Positions 1-9,145 of a stretch of DNA of 64,000 nucleotides are shown in pieces. A model generated the notes under the pieces. It searched no databases. It worked only from the letters and a program-made list of their open reading frames with translations, and was not told the origin of the DNA. Location: positions 3,472,001 to 3,536,000 of the forward strand of contig NC_014550.1 of the NCBI RefSeq assembly GCF_000197735.1, read 5' to 3'. The translations under genes were made by a program, and so were the position numbers. The DNA comes from Glutamicibacter arilaitensis Re117. Its GTDB lineage: Bacteria; Actinomycetota; Actinomycetes; Actinomycetales; Micrococcaceae. Each line of letters opens with the position of its first letter. Within the stretch, counting starts at the first letter, position 1.

Positions 1-470
1 TGCTCGCCGGCGTCGCGCTGCTCTACAGCGGCGATTCGGTCATGGGAGCCTTCACGCTGGTGACCACCGTTTCGGCGTTGTGCTTCATGTTCGTCTGGAC
101 CATCATCCTGCTCAGCTACCTGGTCTTCCGCGCCCGCCGCCCGCATCTGCACGATGCATCGAAGTTCAAGATGCCCGGCGGACGCGTCATGCCTTACGTA
201 GTATTGGGCTTGTTCGTCTTCATCCTCTGGGCGCTGACCACCCAGGCCGATACCTTCACCGCGTTGATCATCACCCCGGCATGGTTCCTGATCCTGGCTG
301 CCGGCTACCTGTACGTCCGCCGCAACCCGCAGCACCAGGCGCTGCGTGACGCGCATGTGGCCAAGGTAGCGCACGAACGCTACGAGGCAGCCGCCTACCG
401 TGATGCGAAATCCTTCGCCAAGCGCGAGGACGAATCCTCCGTGAAGGTCACCGAGGACATCAAGCAGTAG
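1..470 (+). CDS. cycA: CycA-type D-serine/D-alanine/glycine amino acid permease, C-terminal part
   Basis: The reading frame is open from base 3, so the gene begins before the window; about 155 C-terminal residues are visible. It has hydrophobic segments typical of the last membrane helices of an APC-superfamily permease, then a charged cytoplasmic tail. The SKFKMPGGR loop followed by a long helix is characteristic of the AAT/CycA branch (proton-coupled uptake of D-serine, D-alanine and glycine). The substrate is inferred from that resemblance. A hairpin follows the stop, consistent with the end of a transcript. Confidence 0.75.
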   Translation, partial: LAGVALLYSGDSVMGAFTLVTTVSALCFMFVWTIILLSYLVFRARRPHLHDASKFKMPGGRVMPYVVLGLFVFILWALTTQADTFTALIITPAWFLILAAGYLYVRRNPQHQALRDAHVAKVAHERYEAAAYRDAKSFAKREDESSVKVTEDIKQ

Positions 471-493
471 CTGACGCAGGCACCTGTTCCAAC

Positions 494-533
494 CAGATTG
501 GCTCCGGCATCGATTGATGCCGGGGCCAATCTG
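494..533 (+). terminator. Hairpin after the permease gene
   Basis: CAGATTGGC plus CCGGCATC pair with GATGCCGG plus GCCAATCTG across a four-base loop with one mismatched pair. It lies 24 bases after the permease stop. No long T run follows, so it is a likely but not certain terminator. Confidence 0.6.
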
Positions 534-639
534 CATAGACGCTGGGATTGCTACCGCACAGGCTCAGCGCGATGCGATCATGTCCGCAGGCATCAACCAC
601 TTGCATGAATCCATCTGCTGCAGCTTGGAGGACAGACTG

Positions 640-849
640 ATGACACCAACCGGTAGGATATCGAGCTTCGAACTGGCTCAAAAGCTTCTTTCGCTGCCCG
701 ATTGGACGCTCGATGGGCGCGGACTGCGGGCCGCTTACCGTTTCGATTCAGCCAGCACTGCCTTGCAGTTCATTGTCCAGGTCGGACTGCGCTGCGAGCA
801 GGACAACTGGCATCCGCATCTGGATTGGCGGGTCACCACCGGACGCTGA
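640..849 (+). pseudogene. Truncated pterin-4a-carbinolamine dehydratase-like protein
   Basis: ATG at 640 follows GGAGG at 627-631. The 69-residue product resembles the first two thirds of a 4a-hydroxytetrahydrobiopterin dehydratase: a W-T-L start, a core helix, then NWHPHLDWR, matching the HHPDVDWRYN region of the family. The family normally continues about 25-30 residues with a T-H-D-x-G-G-L-T segment, which is absent in all three frames downstream. The sequence instead runs into the 3' end of the neighbouring opposite-strand gene. It is probably a deletion-truncated remnant. A second PCD domain occurs at 21613-22263. Confidence 0.5.
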
Positions 850-862
850 GGCCATCAGTGCT

Positions 863-1225
863 TCAGCTTCGGCGCCGGCGGGCCATGAATAGCGAGATCA
901 CGATGCTCTGCACCGCGCCCACGCCCGCACCGAGCACGGTCATGGATATGCGGTCGATGAGCAGGGACGAGGCCGGTTCGGGGCTGACCATGTGGACCAT
1001 CAGCAACGCGGTGACAGTCATGAAGACCATGCCCACCGCATAGTTGCGCAAGATCACCAGCTCAATGGTGAATTGCGAGGCCAGCGCGACGGCCAGAATC
1101 GCCCAGACCGGGGAATCGAAAGCGAAGACCGAAGCGGTCAGCGCAACGCCAACGCAGGTGCCTACGCAGCGCTGCAGCCCGCGGGCTACCCGCGCATAGG
1201 TGTCAGCACCGGTAACGTTGCTCAT
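863..1225 (-). CDS. Small FUSC-like membrane protein
   Basis: 120 residues with about four predicted membrane segments. The pattern (an R-x-x-G-T-x-x-G start, an acidic/aromatic middle, then R-N-Y-A-x-G-M-V-F-M-T) matches one half of FUSC/aromatic-acid-exporter-type domains, here as a free-standing small protein. The ATG at 1225 overlaps the stop of the upstream EamA gene (ATGA), so the two are translationally coupled. Function unknown; a small transporter partner is possible. Confidence 0.6.
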   Translation of the reverse strand: MSNVTGADTYARVARGLQRCVGTCVGVALTASVFAFDSPVWAILAVALASQFTIELVILRNYAVGMVFMTVTALLMVHMVSPEPASSLLIDRISMTVLGAGVGAVQSIVISLFMARRRRS

Positions 1226-2220
1226 CGCCGCGGCCGTTTGGCGATCCTGGCGACTTTGGCCGTCCGCAATTCGTCGATGCGGACCAGCACCACGCCGCAC
1301 ACGATCAGCAGTCCGCCAAACAGCTGCACCGCACCGGGCAGCTCTGCCAGCAGCAGCCATGCCCAAAGCACCGCGAACAGCACCTCGGTCAACGAGATGA
1401 AGCTGGCGACCTTGGAACCCAGCTCCCGGGCAGCCATCACGCCGGTGGTGTAGGAGAACACTGTTGCGATCAGGATCAGCCCGGTCAGCGCCAGCCACCA
1501 CGGGGTTTCGAAGCCGGCGAAGGAACCTGTGCCGGCGGCCCACTGCATGGGCAGAATGCCCAGGCCTCCCACGGCCAGCATGGTCACCGCGCCCACTGCC
1601 ATGCCTCCGGCAGAGAGCATGATTGGCGGAAGCGCCCCATCGACCCTGGCGCTGATGAAGAAGTACACCGTCAGGCCGATAGCTGCTCCCAGGCCCCAGA
1701 GCACGCCAATCGGATCAATTCGTGTCGTTCCGGTCAGGTCAAGCACCGCCACCAGCCCGGCCAGCGACAGCAAGGTCCCGGCGATGGTCGCAATGGATGG
1801 ACGTTTTTGGTGCTTGGCCCACAGCACCAGCACAATCAGCACCGGTGCCAGGTATTCCAGCAGCAGCGCGACTCCCACATCCAGTCGCTGCACCGCGAGG
1901 AAGTAGCACAGCTGGCAGGCCCCCACGCCGAACAGGCCGAAGAGCGCAATCGATACCCAGTTGGTGCGCAGCAAGACCCACCGCCCGCGCATTGCCATGA
2001 GAGCTGGAATAGCCAGGACCAGCGCCGCTCCGGCCATGCGCGCAGCGACCGCGGCGGTTGGACTCCATCCAGCTTCGAAAAGGCCCTTGGCGAAGGAGCC
2101 GGACAGCCCGAAGGCCGCCGAGGAGGCCAAGGCAATCCAGATGCCCCTGGACTGGCTGGGGAGGCGGGTTCCGGCCGGGTGCGGGGCTGCAGGCAATCCA
2201 GGGTCAGGCAGTTCGCTCAT
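1222..2220 (-). CDS. EamA/DMT-family transporter (RhaT-like)
   Basis: 332 residues with about ten hydrophobic helices in two EamA repeats, the organisation of drug/metabolite transporters exporting amino acids or metabolites. The ATG at 2220 is preceded by GAAAGA; a longer upstream extension in the same frame is not protein-like. The second repeat holds the typical TGVMAARELGSKVASF loop. It forms a coupled pair with the FUSC-like gene and is divergent from the CGNR regulator at 2335. Substrate unknown. Confidence 0.75.
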   Translation of the reverse strand: MSELPDPGLPAAPHPAGTRLPSQSRGIWIALASSAAFGLSGSFAKGLFEAGWSPTAAVAARMAGAALVLAIPALMAMRGRWVLLRTNWVSIALFGLFGVGACQLCYFLAVQRLDVGVALLLEYLAPVLIVLVLWAKHQKRPSIATIAGTLLSLAGLVAVLDLTGTTRIDPIGVLWGLGAAIGLTVYFFISARVDGALPPIMLSAGGMAVGAVTMLAVGGLGILPMQWAAGTGSFAGFETPWWLALTGLILIATVFSYTTGVMAARELGSKVASFISLTEVLFAVLWAWLLLAELPGAVQLFGGLLIVCGVVLVRIDELRTAKVARIAKRPRR

Positions 2221-2334
2221 AAGGGTCTTTCGCGCAGAATTCCATGTCCCATTCAGGGGCAAAAGGGGATATGAGCATGACGATACGGTTAGGCTTGAGG
2301 GGCAGTCAATCCACCCACCTTCCAGGATCGAATT

Positions 2335-2886
2335 ATGACCTTTGCCCCAGATATCGAAGCTTCGTTGAAGTCCGTGGTGAACCTGTTGAACACCGAGGTG
2401 CAAATCGTGGACATGCTCTCCACCGTCGCTGATCTCGATGAATTCCTTGATGCCGAAAATTTTGCCGGCTCCCGCGCGCACAACCAGGCAGAGCTTCGCT
2501 CCATTCGCCAGCTGCGCTCCCAGCTGAAGAACATCTGGACTGGCACCGAGGAAGAGTCGGTCTTCCGGGTCAATGCGATCTTGCGCAATGCCAACGCCCA
2601 GCCGCAGCTGATCAAGAGCGAATCGCTGGGCTATCACCTGCACGCCACCACCAATAGCACCCCGCTCTACGACCGCATGGCCGTGGACGCCGCGATGGCG
2701 CTGGCGGAAGTGATCCGCTCCGGTGGCTTGCAGCGGCTGCGGATCTGCGCGTCGGCGGATTGCGAGGCGGCGCTGCTGGACCTGTCGCGCAACCGCTCCA
2801 AGCTGTACTGCGATACCGGCAACTGCGCTAACCGGGAGCATGTGCGTGCCTACCGTGCGCGCAAATCCGGGAAAAGCTCGCGCTAG
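2335..2886 (+). CDS. ABATE/CGNR zinc-finger transcriptional regulator-like protein
   Basis: 183 residues. The N-terminal 120 form the alpha-helical ABATE domain and the C-terminus is a CGNR zinc finger, with the C-x4-C pair in CASADCEAALLD and the second pair in YCDTGNCANREHVRAYRAR. Such proteins are common presumed stress regulators in actinobacteria. It is divergent from the EamA transporter (114-bp shared promoter region), which makes that transporter a plausible target. The effector is unknown. Confidence 0.8.
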   Translation: MTFAPDIEASLKSVVNLLNTEVQIVDMLSTVADLDEFLDAENFAGSRAHNQAELRSIRQLRSQLKNIWTGTEEESVFRVNAILRNANAQPQLIKSESLGYHLHATTNSTPLYDRMAVDAAMALAEVIRSGGLQRLRICASADCEAALLDLSRNRSKLYCDTGNCANREHVRAYRARKSGKSSR

Positions 2887-2973
2887 CAAGGCGCTCGCCT
2901 TTTGCCTGGTCGGGGCCCTATGATGAACATACCACCGGTATGCCGGCAGTTGCAGTAATGGAAGGGGCAGTTC

Positions 2974-3282
2974 ATGACTCAGGAAACCCACGCTTCAGAT
3001 GATTACGAGGCACGGTTGGAAGCTGCTGAAAGCGGCCCCTTGAAAGCCGCCGCTCGCTGGGTTGTCGCCCTGGCTTCCGCCACCCTGGGCGATGCCGAGT
3101 ACGAAGCGAATGAGCCCCAGGTAGTCGTGCATTCCCGCCTGGATGATTCCGTGCTTCTGCGCATGACAACATCGAGTCTCGAAGAAGCTGAGCGGCTGAT
3201 TGTCCAGATCCGCGAGGACCTCCAGGCCCTGAGCACCGAGGAGTTCAAGGCGGAGTGGGAAGGCGCCGGCGACAAGTCCTAG
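2974..3282 (+). CDS. Small conserved-type protein of unknown function
   Basis: 102 residues, acidic, no membrane segment. ATG at 2974 follows GGAAGGGGCAG. I recognise no family. A central SRLDDSVLLRMTTSSLEEAERLI stretch suggests a small alpha/beta fold. It stands alone between the CGNR gene and the convergent rraA. Reading frame, codon use and ribosome site support a real gene. Confidence 0.55.
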   Translation: MTQETHASDDYEARLEAAESGPLKAAARWVVALASATLGDAEYEANEPQVVVHSRLDDSVLLRMTTSSLEEAERLIVQIREDLQALSTEEFKAEWEGAGDKS

Positions 3283-3298
3283 CCGGGCCAGCTGGCGC

Positions 3299-3775
3299 TT
3301 AGTTTTCGACGAGAATTCCGTCGATATCCGCATACACCATGGCACCCGGACGGATCTTCACGTCCCCGATGCTGATCACTTCATCCACTGAGCCATGCGA
3401 GCGCTTGACGGTTTTGCGCGGGTTGCTGCCCAGCGCCTTGATGCCAAGCTCCATGTCCGCCAGCGCGGCACGGTCGCGTACCGCACCGTTGATCACGACT
3501 CCGGCCCACCCGTTGGCCTCGGCGCTGGCGGCGATCATGTCGCCCATCAGGGCATAGCGCAGCGAGGCTCCGCCATCGACCACGAGCACCGCTCCATTGC
3601 CCGGGAAGCTCAGGATCTCCTTGACCAAGCCATTGTCCTCATGGCACTTCACGGTACGCGCCGGGCCGTAGAAGGACAGCCGGCCGCCGAAGTCCTGGAA
3701 CTGCGCCGAGATTGACTGCAGGGCGTCGCCATGCTGGTCATAGAGGTCGGCCGTGCTGATCGGTTCCTGATGCAT
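3299..3775 (-). CDS. rraA: RraA family protein (RNase E inhibitor or HMG/oxaloacetate aldolase-like)
   Basis: 158 residues, the usual RraA length. The family core is present: G-D-M-I-A-x-x-A-x-x-x-G-W-A-G-V-V-I-N-G followed by A-V-R-D, the loops that bind the divalent metal and oxo-acid in the aldolase members. RraA proteins either inhibit RNase E-type enzymes or act as 4-hydroxy-4-methyl-2-oxoglutarate/oxaloacetate lyases. Sequence alone does not decide. The gene is monocistronic and convergent with the small gene before it. Confidence 0.85.
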   Translation of the reverse strand: MHQEPISTADLYDQHGDALQSISAQFQDFGGRLSFYGPARTVKCHEDNGLVKEILSFPGNGAVLVVDGGASLRYALMGDMIAASAEANGWAGVVINGAVRDRAALADMELGIKALGSNPRKTVKRSHGSVDEVISIGDVKIRPGAMVYADIDGILVEN

Positions 3776-3867
3776 GGTGCTTCCTTCGTGAGCTGCGATA
3801 CTGGTTCACCCCACAGCTTAGCCCCCAACGCTTGCGCACCTTCGGGCATGTCGGAAAGTTTAGCGTC

Positions 3868-5343
3868 CTACAGGTTCAGTTCCGCTTCATAGGCTTTGGC
3901 GTCCAAGGCGCCAAGTCGCGAGTTGCGGCGGCCGAAGCCCAAGTAGATGCCAGCTCCTACCGCCATCCAGATGCCGAAGACCACCCAGGTGATCCCCGCC
4001 AGGTTGAACATCAGGAACAGGCAGGCGGCAATGCCCAGGATCGGGGTGGCCGGGTACAGCGGAACTCGGAAGGTACGCGGGGTATCCGGCTGGGTTTTGC
4101 GCAAGTACATTACCGAGACGCCCACCAGCGAGAAAGCGAACAGGGTGCCGATACTGGTCGCCTCTGCCAGCTGGCCCAGCGGAATCAGCGAGGCGGCAAT
4201 GGCCACGGCCCCGCCGGTAACGTAGGTGCCGATAACCGGGGTGTGGGTCTTCGGCGAAACCTTGGCGAAGAAGCGCGGGATCAGGCCATCGCGGCCCATG
4301 GAAAGCAGGATGCGGGTCTGTCCATATAGCGTGGTGAGCACCACCGAGACGATGGCGATGACCGAAGCAAGGGCGAAGGCCAGGACCATCCACTTCTGTC
4401 CGGTGATTTCGGAAACGATCTGCACCAGGGCCGCTTCGGAGTTCGCGAACCAGTCCCATTCGCGGGCGCCGATGGCGGCCACAGCAACCAGCACGTAGAT
4501 CGTGGTCACCAGCACCATGGCAATCATGATGGCCCGGGGAAGGTCCTTCTGCGGGTTCTTGGCTTCCTCGCCGGCAGTGGAGGCCGCATCGAAGCCGATG
4601 TAGGAGAAGAAGACCATCGAGGCCGCGCCGGTGACGCCTGCCGCACCCATTGGCAGCAACGGAGCAAAGTTGCCGGCGTTGAATGCCGTGAAGGCGACGA
4701 CTACGAAGAAGATGAGGATGGCGATCTTCACGATCACCATGGCAGTGTTGGCCAATGCCGATTCACGGGCACCGCGCACCAGCAGCAAGGTCGCCAAGAT
4801 GACCACGATCAGTGCCGAGAGGTTGATGATTCCCCCATCGCCTGGACCGGCGGCCAAGGCTTGCGGCAAGGCCAGTCCGAAGATCTCCAGCGTCTGGTTC
4901 ACATACGCGCCGGCTCCAACTGCCACGGCCGCCGCGGAAACTGCGTACTCCAGCACCAGGCACCAGCCGCAGATCCACGCCATGCCTTCGCCCAAGGTTG
5001 CGTAGGAATAGGAGTAGCTGGAGCCGGAGACCGGGACCATGCCAGCCATCTCGGCATATGACACGGCGGAAAGCAGCGCGGTGATGCCCGCCAGCACGAA
5101 TGCGATCCAGATGGCTGGGCCGGCCACTGGCACGGCGGAGCCGAGGATCACCAGGATGCCGGTGCCCAAGGTGGCTCCGACCGAGATCATGACCAGCTGG
5201 GTGACGCCCAGCGAGCGCTTGAGCGAGCCGAGACCGGCGTTGTTAGCTGCGTCGTTGGCCATCGCCTCGATGGACTTGCGGCGGCGCAGCTGCTTGCCCA
5301 GTGGGGTGTGGCCGTACTGCTCGGGGGTACTCCTGCTACTCAC
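3868..5343 (-). CDS. APC-superfamily (CAT-type) amino acid permease
   Basis: 491 residues with twelve or more predicted helices. The N-terminal RRRKSIEAM segment followed by LKRSLGVTQLVMISVGATLGTGIL and the E-E-A-x-N-P-Q-K-D-L-P loop are hallmarks of cationic amino acid transporters of the APC superfamily. I chose GTG at 5343 because AAGGA (5350-5354) lies six bases upstream; ATG at 5361 in the same frame is the alternative. It is followed by a GC hairpin-like stretch near 5395-5450. Substrate range is inferred. Confidence 0.85.
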   Translation of the reverse strand: MSSRSTPEQYGHTPLGKQLRRRKSIEAMANDAANNAGLGSLKRSLGVTQLVMISVGATLGTGILVILGSAVPVAGPAIWIAFVLAGITALLSAVSYAEMAGMVPVSGSSYSYSYATLGEGMAWICGWCLVLEYAVSAAAVAVGAGAYVNQTLEIFGLALPQALAAGPGDGGIINLSALIVVILATLLLVRGARESALANTAMVIVKIAILIFFVVVAFTAFNAGNFAPLLPMGAAGVTGAASMVFFSYIGFDAASTAGEEAKNPQKDLPRAIMIAMVLVTTIYVLVAVAAIGAREWDWFANSEAALVQIVSEITGQKWMVLAFALASVIAIVSVVLTTLYGQTRILLSMGRDGLIPRFFAKVSPKTHTPVIGTYVTGGAVAIAASLIPLGQLAEATSIGTLFAFSLVGVSVMYLRKTQPDTPRTFRVPLYPATPILGIAACLFLMFNLAGITWVVFGIWMAVGAGIYLGFGRRNSRLGALDAKAYEAELNL

Positions 5344-5469
5344 TTGAAATCCTTGGTGCATGCTTGAGGCATCCTGCCTCGGTCAATTGGCCCGGCAAAC
5401 GACAACGCGCTGGGACTATCTGTGAATGGATAGTCCCAGCGCGTCAGGCCGCGTGGCTAAGCTTTATTA

Positions 5470-5763
5470 TCAGTCTTCAAACTTCTTATCCGGGTTGGCA
5501 GAGGATCGGTTGACCCCGGTCCCCTTGCCCAGTTCAGGATCATTGTCCTTGGCTGCCATGGTCATTACCGATATGACCAGCAGGCTTGCGATGAAGGCAA
5601 TGCCGAAACATGCCAGGCCGATGTCGAAGCGCAACGGATTCTGCGACCCGCCGGTGGAGGTAATCAAACCGACTATCCCAGCGACAACCGCCAAGATCAG
5701 GGAGAAGCTCAATGGGCCTTTAATTGACTGGCTCCACGGTTGCTTCTTCTTGTTGTTTCCCAC
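5470..5763 (-). CDS. Small two-helix membrane protein
   Basis: 97 residues: basic N-terminus (GNNKKKQPWSQ), two hydrophobic helices (about residues 18-38 and 50-72), then an acidic tail ending KKFED. No recognised family. It is last in a same-strand run (MHS transporter, LldD, DUF308-like protein, this gene) and 38 bp after the previous stop, so probably co-transcribed. Confidence 0.6.
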   Translation of the reverse strand: MGNNKKKQPWSQSIKGPLSFSLILAVVAGIVGLITSTGGSQNPLRFDIGLACFGIAFIASLLVISVMTMAAKDNDPELGKGTGVNRSSANPDKKFED

Positions 5764-5801
5764 CAGAAACTCCGTTTCTACTTTTGCTTCAGACCTAAAG
5801 A

Positions 5802-6416
5802 CTAGTTGTTTTCTTGGCCTGGCGTGTTGGTCGTGGTCGGGGCAGCTGCCTTCATTTCATGGCGATGGCCAAAGGCGGCAATCAGCGCGAAGACCGCAAG
5901 AATGATGGTGCCGCCGCCAATCAGGCCGAACAGCGAGTGCGCATCCATACCTCCGCTGAAGCACAGCGAGATGGCCAAGATCACGCCAACAGCACCAGAA
6001 ACAAGCTGGTTCCTAAACGGCGGGAAGGCCTCGCGGTACTTGGCGAAGACGATCAATTCAGCAATACCGCCCGCCAGGAATGCCAGGGCACCCACATAGC
6101 CAACCCATGCAATCGAGGTGACGAAGATGATGGCGATACCAGCGAAAAGCATCAAACCTGCGCCCAGTGCATATGGTGCGCGCGATTTTTCCGGCGCACT
6201 TTCCACTGCTACGTACTGCCACATGAACACGCCAGTGACAACGAGGAATGCAGCTGTGGAGTACGTGACGACCTTGTCATCTGCGCCGATCCAGAAAATC
6301 GACATCAGGGCATAGGCCAGAGCCGCCAGACCACGCAGGAAGACTGGGCGGAATACATCAGCGGCTTGAACTGGGGTGGTTTTTGGTGCAGGCACAATTT
6401 CTATTCTACCGCTCAT
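5802..6416 (-). CDS. HdeD/DUF308-like membrane protein
   Basis: 204 residues from ATG at 6416 with six predicted helices and short loops, arranged like HdeD/DUF308 proteins (repeated helix hairpins with G-x-x-x-L-x-x-G-I-A-E-L). These are linked to acid or membrane stress, but the biochemical role is unknown. The start region overlaps no neighbour; LldD ends 34 bp upstream. An in-frame ATG at 6449 is less likely. Family assignment is moderate. Confidence 0.55.
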   Translation of the reverse strand: MSGRIEIVPAPKTTPVQAADVFRPVFLRGLAALAYALMSIFWIGADDKVVTYSTAAFLVVTGVFMWQYVAVESAPEKSRAPYALGAGLMLFAGIAIIFVTSIAWVGYVGALAFLAGGIAELIVFAKYREAFPPFRNQLVSGAVGVILAISLCFSGGMDAHSLFGLIGGGTIILAVFALIAAFGHRHEMKAAAPTTTNTPGQENN

Positions 6417-6450
6417 AGAACTAACCGCCACTTCGTGCGGGTAAATCACA

Positions 6451-7671
6451 TCAGCTACGGCGGCGAATCAGCGACTCGTCCAGATCCTTGATGCTCGCAG
6501 CGCCCATCAGCTGCATATTCACTTCCACTTCCTTGGCCAGCAGTTCGATAGCCCGGCTCACGCCCTCCTCGCCGCCAGCCATCAGCCCGTAGAGGTAGGC
6601 ACGGCCAATGAGCACGAAGTCCGCGCCAGCACAAAGGGCCGCGACAATGTCCGCGCCGGACATGATGCCCGAATCCATGATGATTTCCATCTCCGGGCCT
6701 ACCTCTGCACGCACTTCGCTCAAGGCTTCGAAAGCAATTGGTGCGCGGTCCAGCTGCCGTCCGCCGTGGTTGGAAACTACCAGCCCATCGGCACCGGCGG
6801 CCTTGGCCTTGGCGGCATCCTCGGTGGTGAGCACGCCTTTGACGAAGAGCTTGCCCTTCCATAGCTCGCGGATCCACCTCAGGTCCTCGAAATCCAAGGA
6901 GGAATCGAACATGGAGTTGATGATCGTTGGCAGGTCCGCAGAGGTATCGGATAATGATGCGAACTTCAGCGAATCGGTAGTCAGGAAGTTGTACCACCAC
7001 TCCGGGCGGTAGGAAGCATCAAGCACGGTCTTCAGCGTCAGCTCCGGCGGAATCTTCATGCCGTTGCGTGCATCGCGCAAGCGCTGCCCGGCCACCGGGG
7101 TATCCACGGTCACCAGCAGGGTGTCGAAGCCTGCAGCGGCGGCGCGTTCCACCAGTTTCTTGGACTTTTCCCGGTCCTTCCACAAGTAGAGCTGGAACCA
7201 CTTGCGGCCTTCGGGAGCTGCTGCGGCGACTTCTTCGATGGAGCGGGTGCCCATGGTGGACAGGCTGAAGGGAATTCCTGCTTTCTGGGCAGCGCGCGAG
7301 CCGCCGATTTCACCTTCAGAATGCATGAAGCGGGTGAACCCGGTGGGAGCAATGCCAAAAGGCAAGGCCGAGGGGGCACCGGCAATGGTCGTGGAAAGAT
7401 CCGAATGCGCGGTGCCGTGCAGGATGCGTGGCAGCAGCTCGACGGAGTGGAAGACCTGGCGGGCCCGGGTAGCGGTGATTTCGCGTCCGGCTGCGCCGTC
7501 CACGTAATCGAAAGCGGCGGTGGGTGTCCGTCGTTTGGCGATGGTCCGCAGGTCCCACACATCAGCGGCTGCGGCCAAGCGTACGGCTCGGCGGTTGGCC
7601 GAAGGCAGCTTGAACTTCATCAGGCTGAGCAGTTCAGCCACATCTGGTAGTTGGCGCTTGAGGTTGCCCAT
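6451..7671 (-). CDS. lldD: FMN-dependent L-lactate dehydrogenase / alpha-hydroxy-acid oxidase
   Basis: 406 residues, normal for actinobacterial LldD. It oxidises an (S)-2-hydroxy acid, typically L-lactate, to the keto acid through FMN. Visible motifs are the FDYVDGAA start of the barrel, GIAPTGF in FMN binding, the catalytic S-N-H-G-G-R-Q-L-D loop, and DSGIMSGADIV/GADFVLIGRAYLYG in the phosphate-binding region. It follows the MHS transporter by 30 bp on the same strand; the divergent FCD-type GntR gene resembles LldR-type regulators. Lactate as substrate is inferred from this context. Confidence 0.85.
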   Translation of the reverse strand: MGNLKRQLPDVAELLSLMKFKLPSANRRAVRLAAAADVWDLRTIAKRRTPTAAFDYVDGAAGREITATRARQVFHSVELLPRILHGTAHSDLSTTIAGAPSALPFGIAPTGFTRFMHSEGEIGGSRAAQKAGIPFSLSTMGTRSIEEVAAAAPEGRKWFQLYLWKDREKSKKLVERAAAAGFDTLLVTVDTPVAGQRLRDARNGMKIPPELTLKTVLDASYRPEWWYNFLTTDSLKFASLSDTSADLPTIINSMFDSSLDFEDLRWIRELWKGKLFVKGVLTTEDAAKAKAAGADGLVVSNHGGRQLDRAPIAFEALSEVRAEVGPEMEIIMDSGIMSGADIVAALCAGADFVLIGRAYLYGLMAGGEEGVSRAIELLAKEVEVNMQLMGAASIKDLDESLIRRRS

Positions 7672-7701
7672 TACTTGTTCTTTCTCCTGCGAAATTATTG
7701 G

Positions 7702-9015
7702 TCAGTACAGCGTGCGCGAGCTGGCGCGGGTGCCGATGAAGATTGCGATGGCCGAGGATAGGCAGCAGAGGACCAGGTAGCCGGCCGGAGGCACGATGGA
7801 ACCACTTCCTGCTTGCAGAAGTGCTGCTGCAATGAGCGGCGAGAGCCCGGCGACAATCGCTCCGTTGAGTTCTCGCGCTAGGGCAATCCCGGAAAAACGG
7901 ACCGATACGGGGAACAGCTCGGTCAGGAACGCTCCTTGGGCGCCGGATGTACAAGGAATCACCAGTGCGTAGCCCACAGCGATGCCGAAGAACCCCAGAA
8001 GGAATTCGCCGGTGGAGAGCAACGCGAAGATGGGGAATGCCAGAATCAGCCCGGAGATGTTTCCGGCGGCCAGCACCTTGGAAGCACCGAATTTGTCAGC
8101 CAGCCATCCTCCCACCGGCGTGAGCACTACCGAAACCAAGGAACCCAAGGTCACTGCGAGCAATGCCTGGCTGCGTTCCATTCCGCTGGAGACCATCAGG
8201 CTCAGCGCGAACACCGCAAGGATGTAGTTCGTGGCGTTGTGCCCTGTGATGGCCAAGAATCCCAAGACCACCCGGCGCCAATGCCCAGCGAAAACCTGCA
8301 CAATGGGAAGCTTGGCCTGTTGCTGGTTGGCACGTGCCGACGCCATGGCCGTGGCATATTCAGGGGTCTCTTCCAGCTTGTTGCGGATGTAGATTGCCAC
8401 GATGAATAGCAGGGCCGAGATCAGGAACGGGATGCGCCAGGCCCAGCCGAGCAAGACTTCATCCCCGGCCAGCGAGACCAAGAAGAAGCAGACGGTAGCC
8501 AGGGCGATGCCTAGTGGCGGGGTGGAGAGCACCAGCGAAGTGTAGAGTCCGCGTTTTTTGGGCTCCACGAATTCGGCCACCAGGGTCATGGCGCCGGTCA
8601 GTTCCGCTCCAGCACCAAAGCCCTGGATCAGGCGCAGCAGCACCAGCAGGCCTACGGACCATACGCCCCAGGTTTGGGCGGTCGGCAGCAAACCGATACC
8701 TACGGTGGCGATGCCCATCAAGATGATCGAGAGCAGCATGGCAGGACGGCGGCCCACCCTATCCCCCAGATGCCCGATGAGCACGCCGCCCAGCGGACGG
8801 GCCACGAAGCCCACCGCGAAGGTGGCAAAGGAGGCGATGGATGCCGCTGATTCACCGGCGCCGGCGAAGAACAGCGGACCGATCACCACCGATGCAGCAG
8901 CTCCGTAGAGGGCGTAGTCGTACCATTCGATGGCCGTGCCGAAGACCGAAGCGAGCAGGGCTCGACGCCGGTTGCGCGCTTGCTGCGTGCTGGCTGAGTT
9001 CTGGGTGGTCGCCAC
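7702..9015 (-). CDS. MHS-family MFS transporter
   Basis: 437 residues, twelve predicted helices. The start (R-R-R-A-L-L-A-S-V-F-G-T-A-I-E-W-Y-D-Y-A-L-Y-G) and the G-H-L-G-D-R-V-G-R-R loop mark the metabolite:proton symporter family (ShiA/KgtP/ProP branch). It heads the operon with lldD, so uptake of lactate or another hydroxy or keto acid is likely. It is divergent from the GntR gene at 9146 with palindromic sequences between them. Confidence 0.85.
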   Translation of the reverse strand: MATTQNSASTQQARNRRRALLASVFGTAIEWYDYALYGAAASVVIGPLFFAGAGESAASIASFATFAVGFVARPLGGVLIGHLGDRVGRRPAMLLSIILMGIATVGIGLLPTAQTWGVWSVGLLVLLRLIQGFGAGAELTGAMTLVAEFVEPKKRGLYTSLVLSTPPLGIALATVCFFLVSLAGDEVLLGWAWRIPFLISALLFIVAIYIRNKLEETPEYATAMASARANQQQAKLPIVQVFAGHWRRVVLGFLAITGHNATNYILAVFALSLMVSSGMERSQALLAVTLGSLVSVVLTPVGGWLADKFGASKVLAAGNISGLILAFPIFALLSTGEFLLGFFGIAVGYALVIPCTSGAQGAFLTELFPVSVRFSGIALARELNGAIVAGLSPLIAAALLQAGSGSIVPPAGYLVLCCLSSAIAIFIGTRASSRTLY

Positions 9016-9027
9016 AGTCTGAGTCCT

Positions 9028-9075
9028 TGGGTTGAAGTAGGCTAGCGTAAGATACCTGAAATATATTTCAACCCA
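9028..9075. promoter_or_regulatory. Candidate GntR operators in the divergent promoter
   Basis: A perfect 14-bp palindrome, TGAAATATATTTCA, lies at 9057-9070. It overlaps one arm of a longer inverted repeat, TGGGTTGAA (9028-9036) with TTCAACCCA (9067-9075). Both sit between the MHS transporter and the GntR regulator, where such regulators normally bind. Confidence 0.5.
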
Positions 9076-9145
9076 GACTAGAGTGTTCTCCAGAAGGACG
9101 CCTAGAACAGGTCGCTAAGTTACGACCCATCAGAATCGGAGAAGC

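Noticed and set aside
2221..2991. An N-terminal extension of the EamA gene to 589 codons
   Set aside because: The extra part is antisense to the CGNR gene and not membrane-protein-like; the ATG at 2220 fits the family start.
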